NCBI GenBank assembly: GCA_022800815.1
Contig: JAAWRC010000015.1
Location: 18,144-82,143 of the forward strand
DNA length: 64,000 nt
DNA from: Lachnospiraceae bacterium
Lineage (GTDB): Bacteria > Bacillota > Clostridia > Lachnospirales > Lachnospiraceae
Reading direction: 5' to 3'
In this document: positions 37,008 to 46,940 of the stretch, piece after piece
Numbering within the stretch: the first letter of the stretch is position 1
Layout: each line of letters opens with the position of its first letter
Translations under genes and position numbers: made by a program
Notes under the pieces: model-generated
Told to the model about the DNA's origin: nothing
The model's input: only the letters and a program-made list of their open reading frames with translations
Database searches by the model: none

Positions 37008-38753
37008 TTATTCCACGTCCTGCAGGGCGGCGTAATCTTCCTCGCCGGTGCGGATCTTGACGACCCTGGCCACGTTGTAGACGAAGATTTTGCCGTCGCC
37101 GATATGGCCGGTGTAGAGGGCCTTCTTGGCGGCCTTGATGATCTCCGCCACGGGAATCTTGCTGACGACCACCTCGATCTTGACCTTGGGAAGGAGGGTG
37201 GCGTCCATCTCCACGCCCCGGTACATTTCGCCGGCTCCCTTCTGGACGCCGCAGCCCATGACCTGGGTCACGGTCATGCCGGTGACGCCCAGGTTGTTCA
37301 TGGCCTTCTTTAGCTTGTCATAGCGGGAGAGCTTGGCAATGACCACCACCTTGTAAATGCCGGTGGAGAGGTCTGCCTGGCTGACCACCGGAACGGCGGC
37401 CGCCCGCTGGATTTCGGAGGCGCTCTCGTAATCCTCCGTGCCCAGGTCCGTGTTTTCGTTGATGTCCATGGTCATGGTGTTGGAGACGTCCATGATGCTG
37501 AAGCCGGAGTAGGCGGAAGCCAGGCCGTGCTCCTTTGCGTCCAGGCCGATGATCTCCTCCTCCTCGGTGACCCGCAGTCCCACGAGGGCCCGGATGATGA
37601 GGAAGGCGATGGTGATGGTGACGGCCGTCCATGCGGCCACGGCCGCAAAGCCCAAAAGCTGGAGGCCGAGCTGTTTTACGCCGCCGCCGTAGAAGAGGCC
37701 AACGATGGTGTCATTTCCGGGGGCGGAGGTGGTGGCGAAAAGTCCCACGGCGATGGTGCCCCAGATGCCGTTTAAGCAGTGGACGGCCACGGCGCCCACC
37801 GGGTCGTCCACCCGGAGCTTGTGGTCCAGGAACCAGACGCCGAACACCACCAGAAGCCCGGCCACGGCGCCGATTGCGATGGCCCCGAAGCAGTCCGTTA
37901 CGTCACAGGGGGCGGTGATGGCCACCAGCCCGGCCAGGGAGGCGTTTAAGCACATGGAGACGTCCGGCTTTCCGTATTTGAGCCAGGTGAAGACCATGCA
38001 CACCACGGTTGCGATGGCGGGGGCCACAGTAGTGGTCAGGGTGATCGAGGCAAGCTGTTCCACGCTGGTGGCCGCCGCCCCGTTGAAGCCGTACCAGCCC
38101 AGCCAGAGGATGAACACGCCCAGACAGCCGATGGGCAGGTTGTGGCCGGGGAAGGCATTGACCTTGGTGATCTTTCCGGCCTTGTCTTTCACGAACTTTC
38201 CGATCCGGGGCCCCAAGAGGGCGGCGCCGATCAGGGCGGAGATGCCGCCGACCATGTGGATGGCGCAGGAGCCGGCAAAGTCATGGAAGCCCATCTGGGA
38301 CAGCCAGCCGCCGCCCCAGATCCAATGGGCCTCGATGGGGTAGATCACTGCGGAAATTACCGCAGAGTAAATGCAGTAGGATAAGAATTTGGTCCGCTCC
38401 GCCATGGCGCCGGACACGATGGTGGCCGTCGTGGCGCAGAACACCAGGTTGAACACAAAGTTGGACCAGTCAAAATTCGCATAGTCGCTGAAAATGTCGA
38501 ATCCGGGTTCCCCGATCAGTCCCATCACGTCTTCGCCCAGAAGCAGGCCGAAGCCCACCAGGATGAAGACCACGGTACCGATGCAGAAGTCCATCAGGTT
38601 TTTCATCAAAATGTTGCCGGTATTTTTGGCCCTTGTGAAACCGGCCTCCACCATGGCGAAGCCGGCCTGCATCCAGAATACCAGGGCGGCTCCGATCAGG
38701 AACCAGACGCCGAAGACCTGGCCGTTTACGGCACTTAAGATTTCTTCTGTCAT
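37008..38753 (-). CDS. Ammonium transporter (Amt) fused to C-terminal P-II signalling domain
   Basis: Amt: FWMQAGFAMVEAGFTRAKNTGNILMKNLMDFC..., DFAGSCAIHMVGG; PII: YKVVVIAKLSRYDKLKKAMNNLGVTGMTVTQVMGCG...EMYRGVEMDATLLPKVKIEVVV...GDGKIFVYNVARVVKIRTGE. Confidence 0.92.
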   Translation of the reverse strand: MTEEILSAVNGQVFGVWFLIGAALVFWMQAGFAMVEAGFTRAKNTGNILMKNLMDFCIGTVVFILVGFGLLLGEDVMGLIGEPGFDIFSDYANFDWSNFVFNLVFCATTATIVSGAMAERTKFLSYCIYSAVISAVIYPIEAHWIWGGGWLSQMGFHDFAGSCAIHMVGGISALIGAALLGPRIGKFVKDKAGKITKVNAFPGHNLPIGCLGVFILWLGWYGFNGAAATSVEQLASITLTTTVAPAIATVVCMVFTWLKYGKPDVSMCLNASLAGLVAITAPCDVTDCFGAIAIGAVAGLLVVFGVWFLDHKLRVDDPVGAVAVHCLNGIWGTIAVGLFATTSAPGNDTIVGLFYGGGVKQLGLQLLGFAAVAAWTAVTITIAFLIIRALVGLRVTEEEEIIGLDAKEHGLASAYSGFSIMDVSNTMTMDINENTDLGTEDYESASEIQRAAAVPVVSQADLSTGIYKVVVIAKLSRYDKLKKAMNNLGVTGMTVTQVMGCGVQKGAGEMYRGVEMDATLLPKVKIEVVVSKIPVAEIIKAAKKALYTGHIGDGKIFVYNVARVVKIRTGEEDYAALQDVE

Positions 38754-39133
38754 AGATTTCCTCCTCCCGACGCTCCTAAAGCGTCGTTGTCCCTTTGAAA
38801 TTCCTGTCTGCGGCGCGCCCCGTAACATAGAATTAGAGTTTTGCGCAGGGAAACGTTTCTTTATGTTTTCCCCGCATATGGAAAAGGCGCCTTGGAAAAT
38901 CCAAAGCGCCTTTGCCTTACGCCTGACAGTCTACCATTCGGTGGAAAGAAAGTCAATTGGCGTTCCGGCCAAAGAATTTGGAAAAAAAATCTAAAATTTG
39001 TAAAAAGTTTATAAACTGAAAAATGGAAAAAGAGTGGAAAAAAAGAACTATTAATCATATTAGTCCTTGCGCTGGAGGAAAAAAGGTGTATAATAAAAGA
39101 GGAGTCAATAAATAAATAATAAGGAGAGGTATT

Positions 39134-40162
39134 ATGAACAGAAAAGAACTGGTATTGAAAACGTTCCACAACGAGCCGACGGACAAGCTGTTGGTTGGTT
39201 TCTGGCATCATTTCCTGGAGGACGAGCTGGTGGACGGCCTGCACAATCCGGAGTACATTGCCAAAAACCTGGAGGGGGCAAAAAAATTCAAAGAAGAATT
39301 CGATCCCGACTTTGTAAAGGTCATGACGGACGGGTATTTCTTCATGCCCTGCAATTATGAGGACATGAACAGCGCTTCGGATCTCAGGAACCTGAAACCC
39401 ACGGACGAGATGGATCTGTATCTGGACAAATGCGTGGAATTTGCGAAGGCCACCAGGGAGATCTACGGCAATGACGTGCTGATGTACTACAACGTGTTCT
39501 CCCCAACCTTCCAGGTCAACCACAGGATGAACCAGACCCATCCGCTGATGTCGGCGGGCAAGTTGGAGGCGCCCATCGTCCAGTTGATCAAGGAGGACCC
39601 GGAAGCGACCCAGGCGGCCCTTGACCTGCTTGCGGATTACACGGAGAAGCTGATCGACAAAATCGTCGGCGCAGGAATCATGGACGGCATTTATTTCAGC
39701 GTGTCCTGTTTCAACCGGGGAATTTCTCCTGCGGTTTACAACAAATACGTGGCGCCCGGCGAGAAGAGGATCATCGCCAAGGCCAACTCCTATGCCAAGG
39801 ACAACCTGCTTCATATCTGCGGCTGGAGGGGCAACCTGAACAATCTTTCCATCTTCACGGACTATGACTGCAGCGTCATCAACTGGGCCGTTCATGCGGA
39901 GGAAGTCTCCGTGGCGGAGGGCAAGAAGATGTTCGGCGGCAAGTGCGTGATCGGCGGCTTCGGAAACAACAATACGGACCTGATCTGCACCGGAACCAAG
40001 CAGGAAATTCAGGATTACGTGGAGAAGATCGTGGACGAGGCGGGAACCACCGGCATTATCATCGGTGCGGACTGCACCACCCATCTGGACACGCCGGACG
40101 AGCATATCCACTGGGTATATGAGAAGGCGGCGGAGATTTCCGAGAGGCTTTTGAAGAAATAA
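39134..40162 (+). CDS. Uroporphyrinogen decarboxylase (URO-D)-family protein
   Basis: LLHICGWRGNLNNL, VIGGFGNNNTDLICTGTKQEIQDYVEKIVDEAG; overall URO-D/MtaA-like pattern. Confidence 0.8.
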   Translation: MNRKELVLKTFHNEPTDKLLVGFWHHFLEDELVDGLHNPEYIAKNLEGAKKFKEEFDPDFVKVMTDGYFFMPCNYEDMNSASDLRNLKPTDEMDLYLDKCVEFAKATREIYGNDVLMYYNVFSPTFQVNHRMNQTHPLMSAGKLEAPIVQLIKEDPEATQAALDLLADYTEKLIDKIVGAGIMDGIYFSVSCFNRGISPAVYNKYVAPGEKRIIAKANSYAKDNLLHICGWRGNLNNLSIFTDYDCSVINWAVHAEEVSVAEGKKMFGGKCVIGGFGNNNTDLICTGTKQEIQDYVEKIVDEAGTTGIIIGADCTTHLDTPDEHIHWVYEKAAEISERLLKK

Positions 40163-40196
40163 ACAGACATGCCTGCGGGCATAACCTGTAACTATC

Positions 40197-40247
40197 CGGG
40201 GCTGTCACCCGGCTGAAAATTTCAGCCGGGCGGCGGCCCCGTTTTTT
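40197..40247 (+). terminator. Rho-independent terminator
   Basis: CGGGGCTGTCACCCGGCTGAAA...TTTCAGCCGGGCGGCGGCCCCG then TTTTTT. Confidence 0.85.
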
Positions 40248-40357
40248 CGTAATTGTCTTAAAGCGGACGTGGATTGACACGCAAGACCGCCGTGTAGTAT
40301 TATGAACCATAGAAGATGCCGGACAATCCTTTATGGCGGGAGTGGAGGGATGCGTAT

Positions 40358-40894
40358 ATGGAAGTGCTGAAAAAAGAAAAAGTTCATACAATTGATGATA
40401 TTTATGCACTGCCCGAGGGAGAGCGTGCAGAATTGATTGACGGTAAAATTTACTATATGACGCCGCCGGGCCTGAGACATCAGAGGATCAGCCGGAAGCT
40501 GCATCAGGCGATCGCAAATTATATTGACAAAAGTCACGGAGAATGTGAGGTCCTGGCGGCGCCTTTTGCCGTATTTTTGAGTGAGGACGCAATGAATTAC
40601 GTAGAGCCGGACCTTTCCGTTATCTGTGACCCGTCCAAGCTGGATGATGCGGGATGCCATGGCGCACCGGGTTGGGTGATAGAAATTGTCTCGCCGGGCA
40701 GCAGGGCAAGAGACTACATGACGAAATTGTTCAAGTATCGCGCGGCGGGCGTCAGAGAGTATTGGATTGTGGATCCGGAAAAACAGATGGTGACGGTTTA
40801 TGGATTTGAAAAGGATGCCCTTGCGCAGTATGATTTTGGCGAAGAGGTATCGGTTGGAATATATGAAGGGCTTTCTATAAAAACCGAATGGTAA
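40358..40894 (+). CDS. Uma2-family (DUF820) putative endonuclease
   Basis: AELIDGKIYYMTPPG, YVEPDLSVICDPSKL, PGWVIEIVSPGSRARDYMTKLFKYRAAGVREYWIVDPEK. Confidence 0.85.
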   Translation: MEVLKKEKVHTIDDIYALPEGERAELIDGKIYYMTPPGLRHQRISRKLHQAIANYIDKSHGECEVLAAPFAVFLSEDAMNYVEPDLSVICDPSKLDDAGCHGAPGWVIEIVSPGSRARDYMTKLFKYRAAGVREYWIVDPEKQMVTVYGFEKDALAQYDFGEEVSVGIYEGLSIKTEW

Positions 40895-41004
40895 AAGGAA
40901 CAAAAAACTGTCGGAAGATGCGAATCTGCCGGCAGTTTTTTGTGCACGCGGGGCGGAAATCTTCCCTGCCCGATCTGCAGATGCCAAAATCCGTGTGTGG
41001 GAGC

Positions 41005-42033
41005 TCACGTTTCCGGCGGGAGACTCCGTATGGCGTTGCCGTCGATGATTTTCGGCATGAACATCACTTCCCTGTTTCCGATGGGCTGGTCGGTCTGGAT
41101 CCGTTCCAGGAGCATCTGTCCGATGCGGGAACCCAGGCCCCAGGTGTCCGGCAGGGCCCTGGAGGGATTGACATAAAAAAGGTCCACCAGATTGACATTG
41201 CAGGGAGAGGCAATGGAAAGCCTGTCCGGAATTGGGATCCTGTTTTGCCGGCAGTAGCGCAGCAGGCCGATGCAGGTTTCGTTGTGGCAGGGGATGATGG
41301 CGGTGGGCGGGTCGGAACGTGACAGCAGGAGAGAGGCGGCCCGGTATCCGAATTCAGAGTCATGGGGGCCCTCCACCATGTAGGGGTAGGTGGGATCCAC
41401 TTCTATGTCAATTTCTTTCATGGCACGTCTGAAGTTCTGAAAACGCTCAAAGGCAGAGCTGATGGAAAGAGGGCCGCTGATCAGCCCGATTTTCCGGTGA
41501 TTGTTCCGGATGAGCTGCATGGTCATTTCGTAGGTGCTGTTTCCAAAATCTGCATCCACGAAATCACCCAGGAAATCAGGATTGTTGATGCGGCGGTGTA
41601 TCAGTATGATGGGGATCCGCTTGCTGATCTGTGTGATAAACTGGTCATTTCTTCCGCAGCTGTTGAGGATGATCCCGTCCACGTTCCGTTCGTAAAGCAT
41701 GGTGAGATAGTTTTTTTCGATCTCACTGTCATTGAAGCAGTTGCAGATGAACAGGGTATAACCGTATTCCTTGATGATCTGTATAATTGCCTGAGAAATC
41801 TGGCTATAATATTCATTGGTGCTGTCGGCGATGAGAAATGCAATGGTTTTGGAAGCATGGCTTTTCAATTCCCTTGCCGCCCGGTTGGGGAAATAATTCA
41901 GCTCCTGTATGGCGTCCTGAACCCGCTGCTGGGCTTTGGGGGATACATTTGAGTGATTGTTAATTACACGTGAAACGGTGGCAACCGAAACGTTGGCGTG
42001 ATCGGCGATGTCCCTGATGGTAATGTTTTTCAT
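41005..42033 (-). CDS. LacI-family transcriptional regulator
   Basis: MKNITIRDIADHANVSVATVSRVINNHSNVSPKAQQRVQDAIQELNYFPNRAAREL. Confidence 0.95.
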   Translation of the reverse strand: MKNITIRDIADHANVSVATVSRVINNHSNVSPKAQQRVQDAIQELNYFPNRAARELKSHASKTIAFLIADSTNEYYSQISQAIIQIIKEYGYTLFICNCFNDSEIEKNYLTMLYERNVDGIILNSCGRNDQFITQISKRIPIILIHRRINNPDFLGDFVDADFGNSTYEMTMQLIRNNHRKIGLISGPLSISSAFERFQNFRRAMKEIDIEVDPTYPYMVEGPHDSEFGYRAASLLLSRSDPPTAIIPCHNETCIGLLRYCRQNRIPIPDRLSIASPCNVNLVDLFYVNPSRALPDTWGLGSRIGQMLLERIQTDQPIGNREVMFMPKIIDGNAIRSLPPET

Positions 42034-42114
42034 TCGTTCCTCCTGCTGGTAAAGAAATCAGAACCATTATAATATAAAAAACTGCGAAATGCAACGAATA
42101 ATATTGAATCAATG

Positions 42115-42128
42115 TGATAACGTTTACA
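42115..42128. promoter_or_regulatory. LacI-family operator candidate 1
   Basis: TGATAACGTTTACA, near-palindrome. Confidence 0.55.
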
Positions 42129-42217
42129 AAATTAAGAAAGAGAGGTGATAATAGACAAAGATAGACAGAAAAAATAGTACAAGATTGACAAAAAGAAAAG
42201 AAAAATAGAAGAAAATG

Positions 42218-42246
42218 TTGACAAAAAAACGGATATATAATAAAAT
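42218..42246 (+). promoter_or_regulatory. Promoter of the liv-type operon
   Basis: TTGACA (42218-42223), 17-bp spacer, TAAAAT (42241-42246). Confidence 0.6.
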
Positions 42247-42252
42247 GAAAAA

Positions 42253-42266
42253 TGTAAACGATTACA
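42253..42266. promoter_or_regulatory. LacI-family operator candidate 2, overlapping the predicted +1
   Basis: TGTAAACGATTACA, near-perfect palindrome with central CG. Confidence 0.6.
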
Positions 42267-42315
42267 CCAGAAGAAAACATGATGTAAGCACGAAAAACAA
42301 AAAGGAGGTTTGTTC

Positions 42316-43578
42316 ATGAAGAAGGTAACGGCACTTTTGATGGCGGCATTGCTGGTCTTTAGCCTTGCGGGCTGCGGCCAGAAAGAGGAGGCAGAGAGCA
42401 AAGGCGAAGAAAAAAAGACCACGGAAGCGGCAAAGGCGGAGACGGAGGCGGCCCGGGAAGAGACGTCCGGCAGCCCGGGGGAATCCGGGGAGGCATCCGG
42501 CGACCCGATCAAGATCGGCCTGACGACGGTGCTGACCGGCGACCGTTCCCTGGAAGGACAGTATGCGTCCAACGCAGTGGAACTGATCGAGGAGGAGATT
42601 AACGGTGCGGGCGGCGTCCTGGGGCGCCCCGTGGAAGTGGTGATCGAGGATGCGCTGGGCACGGACGTGGGTGCGGTGAACGCCTACCGGAAGCTGGCGG
42701 CGGACGAGGACATCGTCGCAATCATCGGGCCGGACAGCTCCAACGACGGAATGGCCCAGTCTCCTTCCGCCCTGGAATTTGAAATTCTCACGACGGCGCA
42801 GGGTTCCTCCCCGACTTTGCGGGACATGTGCAACAATGACAATGAGTGGCTGTTCCAGCTGAGAGCCTGTGACGAGACCCTCTGTGCGGCACTGATCAAA
42901 TATGCGGTGGAGGATATGGGGCTGGAGAGTTTTGCAATCCTCCACGACACGGAGACGTCTTCCGCGGACCAGGCCAGACTGTTTACGGAGGCCCTGGCGG
43001 CTTATGACATCGAACCGGAGGTGGTGGTTCCCTTCACCACCGGGACAAAGGATTTTTCCTCCCAGATCGCACAGGTGCAGAACTCCGGGGCGGAGGCCAT
43101 CATCGGCGCCGCCTTCCAGACCGAGGCGGCGATCCTGGTGACCCAGATCCGCTCCATGGGAATGGACGTGCCGATCCTGGGATCCAACGCATTTGCGGAT
43201 CCGGTCACCATCCAGCTTGCCGGTGATGCGACGGACGACGTGTACTGCGCTTCCGCTTGGGTTCCCAATACACCCAATCCCAAGGGCAATGCGTTTGCCG
43301 CCAAATATCAGGAGACTTATGGCGAGGAATGCGGGAAAGCTGCGGCACAGATCTATGACCATGTCTCCATTATCTGCGAGGCCATCGAGCGGGCGGGCTC
43401 CACGGACCGGGCGGCGGTGAGAGACGCCATGAACACCATTGACAGCTACGAGGGTGCCATCACGACCTATGACTGCAGGACCAACGGGGACTGCGGCCGC
43501 GGCGGCCTGCTGGTGAGGGTGCAGGATCAGAAAGCGGAGATCATTGCACAGATCACGTCGGAGAAAGTGATTGATTGA
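42316..43578 (+). CDS. Liv-type ABC transporter substrate-binding lipoprotein
   Basis: Lipobox FSLAGCG; KIGLTTVLTGDRSLEGQ...AVELIEEEINGAGGVLGRPVEVVIED. Confidence 0.9.
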   Translation: MKKVTALLMAALLVFSLAGCGQKEEAESKGEEKKTTEAAKAETEAAREETSGSPGESGEASGDPIKIGLTTVLTGDRSLEGQYASNAVELIEEEINGAGGVLGRPVEVVIEDALGTDVGAVNAYRKLAADEDIVAIIGPDSSNDGMAQSPSALEFEILTTAQGSSPTLRDMCNNDNEWLFQLRACDETLCAALIKYAVEDMGLESFAILHDTETSSADQARLFTEALAAYDIEPEVVVPFTTGTKDFSSQIAQVQNSGAEAIIGAAFQTEAAILVTQIRSMGMDVPILGSNAFADPVTIQLAGDATDDVYCASAWVPNTPNPKGNAFAAKYQETYGEECGKAAAQIYDHVSIICEAIERAGSTDRAAVRDAMNTIDSYEGAITTYDCRTNGDCGRGGLLVRVQDQKAEIIAQITSEKVID

Positions 43579-43638
43579 CGGGCGGGAAAATGGGGAGCCG
43601 GAGAAGCTCCCCATTCTCTTAGAAAGGACGGTGAGACT

Positions 43639-44505
43639 ATGAACCTGCAGTTGTTGATTTCCGGCGTGTCCATGGGAATCGTCTACGGGCTGATCGCCAT
43701 GGGCATGGTGCTGATCTTCCGGTCTGTGGGAATTATGAATTTTGCCCAGGGCGAGTTTCTGATGTTCGGCGGCTATTTCTGCTATACCTATAATCAGATT
43801 TTTGGTCTGCCCATTGTGGTATCCCTGATTCTGGCCTCTCTTTCCATGGGCGTGGTCGGCGTCTTGTTTATGAGATCTTCCTACTGGCCTCTCAGAAAGG
43901 CGCAGGCGAAGGCGATCATTGTGAGCGCCATGGGCGCCTCCATCGCATTTAAGGAAGGGGCCAGACTCATATGGGGCTCCATACCGGTCAGCATGGACCG
44001 GGTGGTCGAGGGGACGGTCAAAGTGGGAACGGCTTCGGTGCAGTGGCAGCACATTGCCATCATTGCGACCTCGGCGGTCATCATGGTGGCCGTGTACCTG
44101 CTCCTGGAGAAAACCTTTATAGGGAATATTATGCAGGCCACGGCCCAGGATCAGTACATGGCTTCCCTGACGGGGATCCCGGTGGTGTTTTCCATCGGCC
44201 TGACCTTTGCCCTGTCCGCCATGATCACGGGGGTGGGCGGAGGGCTTCTGGCGCCGATCTTCTTCCTGAACAACGTGATGGGGGCCACGGCGGGGTCCAA
44301 AGCCTTTGCGGCCATCGTGATCGGCGGTTTCGGAAGCGTACAGGGGGCCATCATCGGCGGACTGATCGTGGGGCTGGTGGAATCCTTCGGCGGAGCCTAC
44401 ATTTCCAGCACGTACCAGCTTGTTCTGATTTATGTGGTGCTGATTGCGATTCTGATGATCCGCCCCCAGGGAATCTTTGGGGAAAAAATACAGGAGAAAG
44501 CGTAG
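43639..44505 (+). CDS. Liv-type ABC transporter permease (LivH-like)
   Basis: GVSMGIVYGLIAMGMVLIFRSVGIMNFAQGEFLMFG; GGFGSVQGAIIGGLIVGLVES. Confidence 0.92.
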   Translation: MNLQLLISGVSMGIVYGLIAMGMVLIFRSVGIMNFAQGEFLMFGGYFCYTYNQIFGLPIVVSLILASLSMGVVGVLFMRSSYWPLRKAQAKAIIVSAMGASIAFKEGARLIWGSIPVSMDRVVEGTVKVGTASVQWQHIAIIATSAVIMVAVYLLLEKTFIGNIMQATAQDQYMASLTGIPVVFSIGLTFALSAMITGVGGGLLAPIFFLNNVMGATAGSKAFAAIVIGGFGSVQGAIIGGLIVGLVESFGGAYISSTYQLVLIYVVLIAILMIRPQGIFGEKIQEKA

Positions 44506-45498
44506 GTGACGGCGATGATCGAAGGATTCAGATCCATAAAAAAGCCTTTTATAATTATGATGCTTGCTGTGCTCGTTCTCGGCAGCGGGCTGCCTTTTGT
44601 GACGTCCAGCTATATGCTCAGGGTGCTTAACATTGCCATGATCACATACCTGTGCGTGCTGAGCGTATATGTACTTCTGGGGATGTGCGGACAGAATTCC
44701 TTTGCCCAGGCGGGACTTTGGGGTGTGGGGGCTTACATAACGGCCAACGCCACCCTGAGACTGGGATTCGGGTCCATTCCCGCCATGCTGGCGGCGATTG
44801 CCGGAACTGCGCTGTTTGCCTTTGTCCTGGGTTTTGCCTTTTTCCGTCTGAGGCAGTATTACTTTACCTTTGCCTCCATCGGCCTTATGACGATCTTGAA
44901 CGGCCTGTTCATGAACTGGACGCCGGTGACGGGAGGGGCCTTGGGAATTTCCGACATTCCCCCCTTTCGGATTTTTGGGTTCACGGCCGACGGGGAAATC
45001 GCAAAGTTTTTTGTGATTTTTATCGTGTGTCTGCTGGTGAACGTGGTGATCCGGGTGCTGTTTCATTCTCCCCTGGGACGGTCCTTTATGGCGATCCGTG
45101 ATAACGAGCTGGCGGCCGACTGCCTGGGGGTCAACAGCCTGCTGGCCAAAAGCACCGCTTTTGCGATCTCGGGGGCGCTGTGCGGGGCGGCGGGGGCGCT
45201 GTATGCGTTTTTGTCCGGTTATCTCAGCTACCAGACCTTTACCTATCAGCAGTCCACCATGTACCTGATCATGATCATGCTGGGTGGAACCATCTCGCCG
45301 GTGGGGGCCATCATCGGAACCCTGTGCATTTCCTTGCTTCAGGAATGGGTGCGTCCTCTGCAGAATTACATGCAGTTCATCTATGGAATCGGAATCATGA
45401 TCCTGATGGTCGTTCAGCCGGAAGGTATTTTGGGAGGGGGGAAGACGCTTTATGAAAAATACATTAAACCCAAAAAGCGCAGTTCTGAAGCTGGATAA
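44506..45498 (+). CDS. Liv-type ABC transporter permease (LivM-like)
   Basis: LGMCGQNSFAQAGLWGVGAYITAN; GRSFMAIRDNELAADCLGVN. Confidence 0.92.
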   Translation: MTAMIEGFRSIKKPFIIMMLAVLVLGSGLPFVTSSYMLRVLNIAMITYLCVLSVYVLLGMCGQNSFAQAGLWGVGAYITANATLRLGFGSIPAMLAAIAGTALFAFVLGFAFFRLRQYYFTFASIGLMTILNGLFMNWTPVTGGALGISDIPPFRIFGFTADGEIAKFFVIFIVCLLVNVVIRVLFHSPLGRSFMAIRDNELAADCLGVNSLLAKSTAFAISGALCGAAGALYAFLSGYLSYQTFTYQQSTMYLIMIMLGGTISPVGAIIGTLCISLLQEWVRPLQNYMQFIYGIGIMILMVVQPEGILGGGKTLYEKYIKPKKRSSEAG

Positions 45499-46213
45499 CG
45501 TCTGCAAGAATTTCGGCGGGGTCACGGCGGCCGACGCCATCTGCCTGGAGTTGTATCGGGGCGAGGTCTTTGGGCTGATCGGGCCCAACGGGGCCGGAAA
45601 GACCACGCTGTTAAACCTGATCACCGGAATCTACATGCCGGACAAGGGAACCGTGATTCTGGAAGACAAAAATATTTCCAGGCAGCCCACCTACCGGCGG
45701 GCGCGGGCGGGGATCGCCAGAACCTTCCAGCATCCAAGGCTCCTGGGCAGATGTGACATCCGGACCAACATTTACATGGGCGTCGACCTGGCCAGTAAGC
45801 GAAAGAAAAAAGCGGCAGACGAGGGGGAGCTTTCCTTCCTCATGGAGAGTGCGGGGCTGGGTCAGGTGGATTTGAAGGATACGGTGGACAAGCTCTCCTA
45901 CGGCCAGCAGAAGCTTCTGGAGATTATCCGGGCAATCCTCTGTGAACCAGGCGTCATGCTCCTTGATGAGCCGGCGGCGGGGCTGAATAACAAAGAAATG
46001 GAATATGTGGGAGCCCTGATTCGGATTGCGGTGGAAAAAAACATTGCGGTGCTTTTGATCGAACACGCCATGGATTTCGTGATGAATATCTGCGACCGGA
46101 TCACCGTGCTGAATTTCGGGCACCAGATCATGACGGGCACGCCGAAGGAGGTCCAGGAGGACGAGGAAGTGATCAAGGCTTATCTGGGAGGTGGAAATCA
46201 TGCTGGTCGTTAA
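45452..46213 (+). CDS. Liv-type ABC transporter ATP-binding protein (LivG-like)
   Basis: GPNGAGKTTLLNLITG; LSYGQQKLLEIIRAILCEPGVMLLDEPAAGLNNKE. Confidence 0.92.
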   Translation: MKNTLNPKSAVLKLDNVCKNFGGVTAADAICLELYRGEVFGLIGPNGAGKTTLLNLITGIYMPDKGTVILEDKNISRQPTYRRARAGIARTFQHPRLLGRCDIRTNIYMGVDLASKRKKKAADEGELSFLMESAGLGQVDLKDTVDKLSYGQQKLLEIIRAILCEPGVMLLDEPAAGLNNKEMEYVGALIRIAVEKNIAVLLIEHAMDFVMNICDRITVLNFGHQIMTGTPKEVQEDEEVIKAYLGGGNHAGR

Positions 46214-46940
46214 AGGGCTGCACTCTTTTTACGGAAATATAGAGGCTCTTCACGGCGTGGAGATCGAGGTGAAGGACAAAGAGATCGTTGCGCTCATCGG
46301 CAGCAACGGCGCCGGGAAGACCACGCTCTTAAACTCGGTTTCCGGACATGTGACAAAGACAGGGGAGATCCGCTTTCAGGAGGAGGATATCACGAAACTG
46401 CCGCCCCACAAGATTGCCAAAAGAAATCTTCTCCAGGTGCCGGAGGGACGCCACGTGTTTCCCGGGCTTTCCGTGGAGCAGAATCTCCTGGTGGGGACCA
46501 CGGCGGAGAAAGGACTCCGCGTGAGGGCCGGGAACAACGAAGAACTGCTGGAGATGGTATATGAGATTTTTCCCAGGCTCCTGGAACGGAAAAAGCAGCT
46601 GGCCTGGTCCCTTTCCGGCGGAGAACAGCAGATGCTGGCCATCGGCAGAGCGCTTATGGGGAAACCGAAGCTTTTGATGCTGGACGAGCCTTCCATGGGG
46701 CTGGCGCCCCTGATCATTGAAGAGCTGTTTGAAAAGATCGTGGAGATCAACAAAGCGGGAACCCCCGTGCTATTGGTGGAGCAGAATGCCCGTCTGGCCC
46801 TTAAGATTTCCGAGCGGGCCTATATTCTGGAGCGGGGCAAGATCACCCTTTCCGGGAAATCCGCCGATCTGATTCACGACAGCCGGGTGACGGAGGCGTA
46901 TCTTGGAAAACGAAACAAAGAACAGGAGAGAGGAACATGA
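46200..46940 (+). CDS. Liv-type ABC transporter ATP-binding protein (LivF-like)
   Basis: GSNGAGKTTLLNSVSG; LSGGEQQMLAIGRALMGKPKLLMLDEPSMGLAP. Confidence 0.92.
   Translation: MLVVKGLHSFYGNIEALHGVEIEVKDKEIVALIGSNGAGKTTLLNSVSGHVTKTGEIRFQEEDITKLPPHKIAKRNLLQVPEGRHVFPGLSVEQNLLVGTTAEKGLRVRAGNNEELLEMVYEIFPRLLERKKQLAWSLSGGEQQMLAIGRALMGKPKLLMLDEPSMGLAPLIIEELFEKIVEINKAGTPVLLVEQNARLALKISERAYILERGKITLSGKSADLIHDSRVTEAYLGKRNKEQERGT

Noticed and set aside
38861-40111. 416-aa minus-strand ORF
   Set aside because: Antisense to the URO-D-family gene and intergenic DNA; no coherent domain.
40358-40894. Uma2-family gene as a defence nuclease or toxin-antitoxin component
   Set aside because: Uma2/DUF820 genes are widespread singletons; no partner gene or defence context is visible here.
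42262-45624. 1120-aa ORF on the minus strand
   Set aside because: Fully antisense to the substrate-binding/permease genes of the liv-type operon; composition rich in H/R/G/Q with no recognisable motifs, a typical GC-rich shadow ORF.
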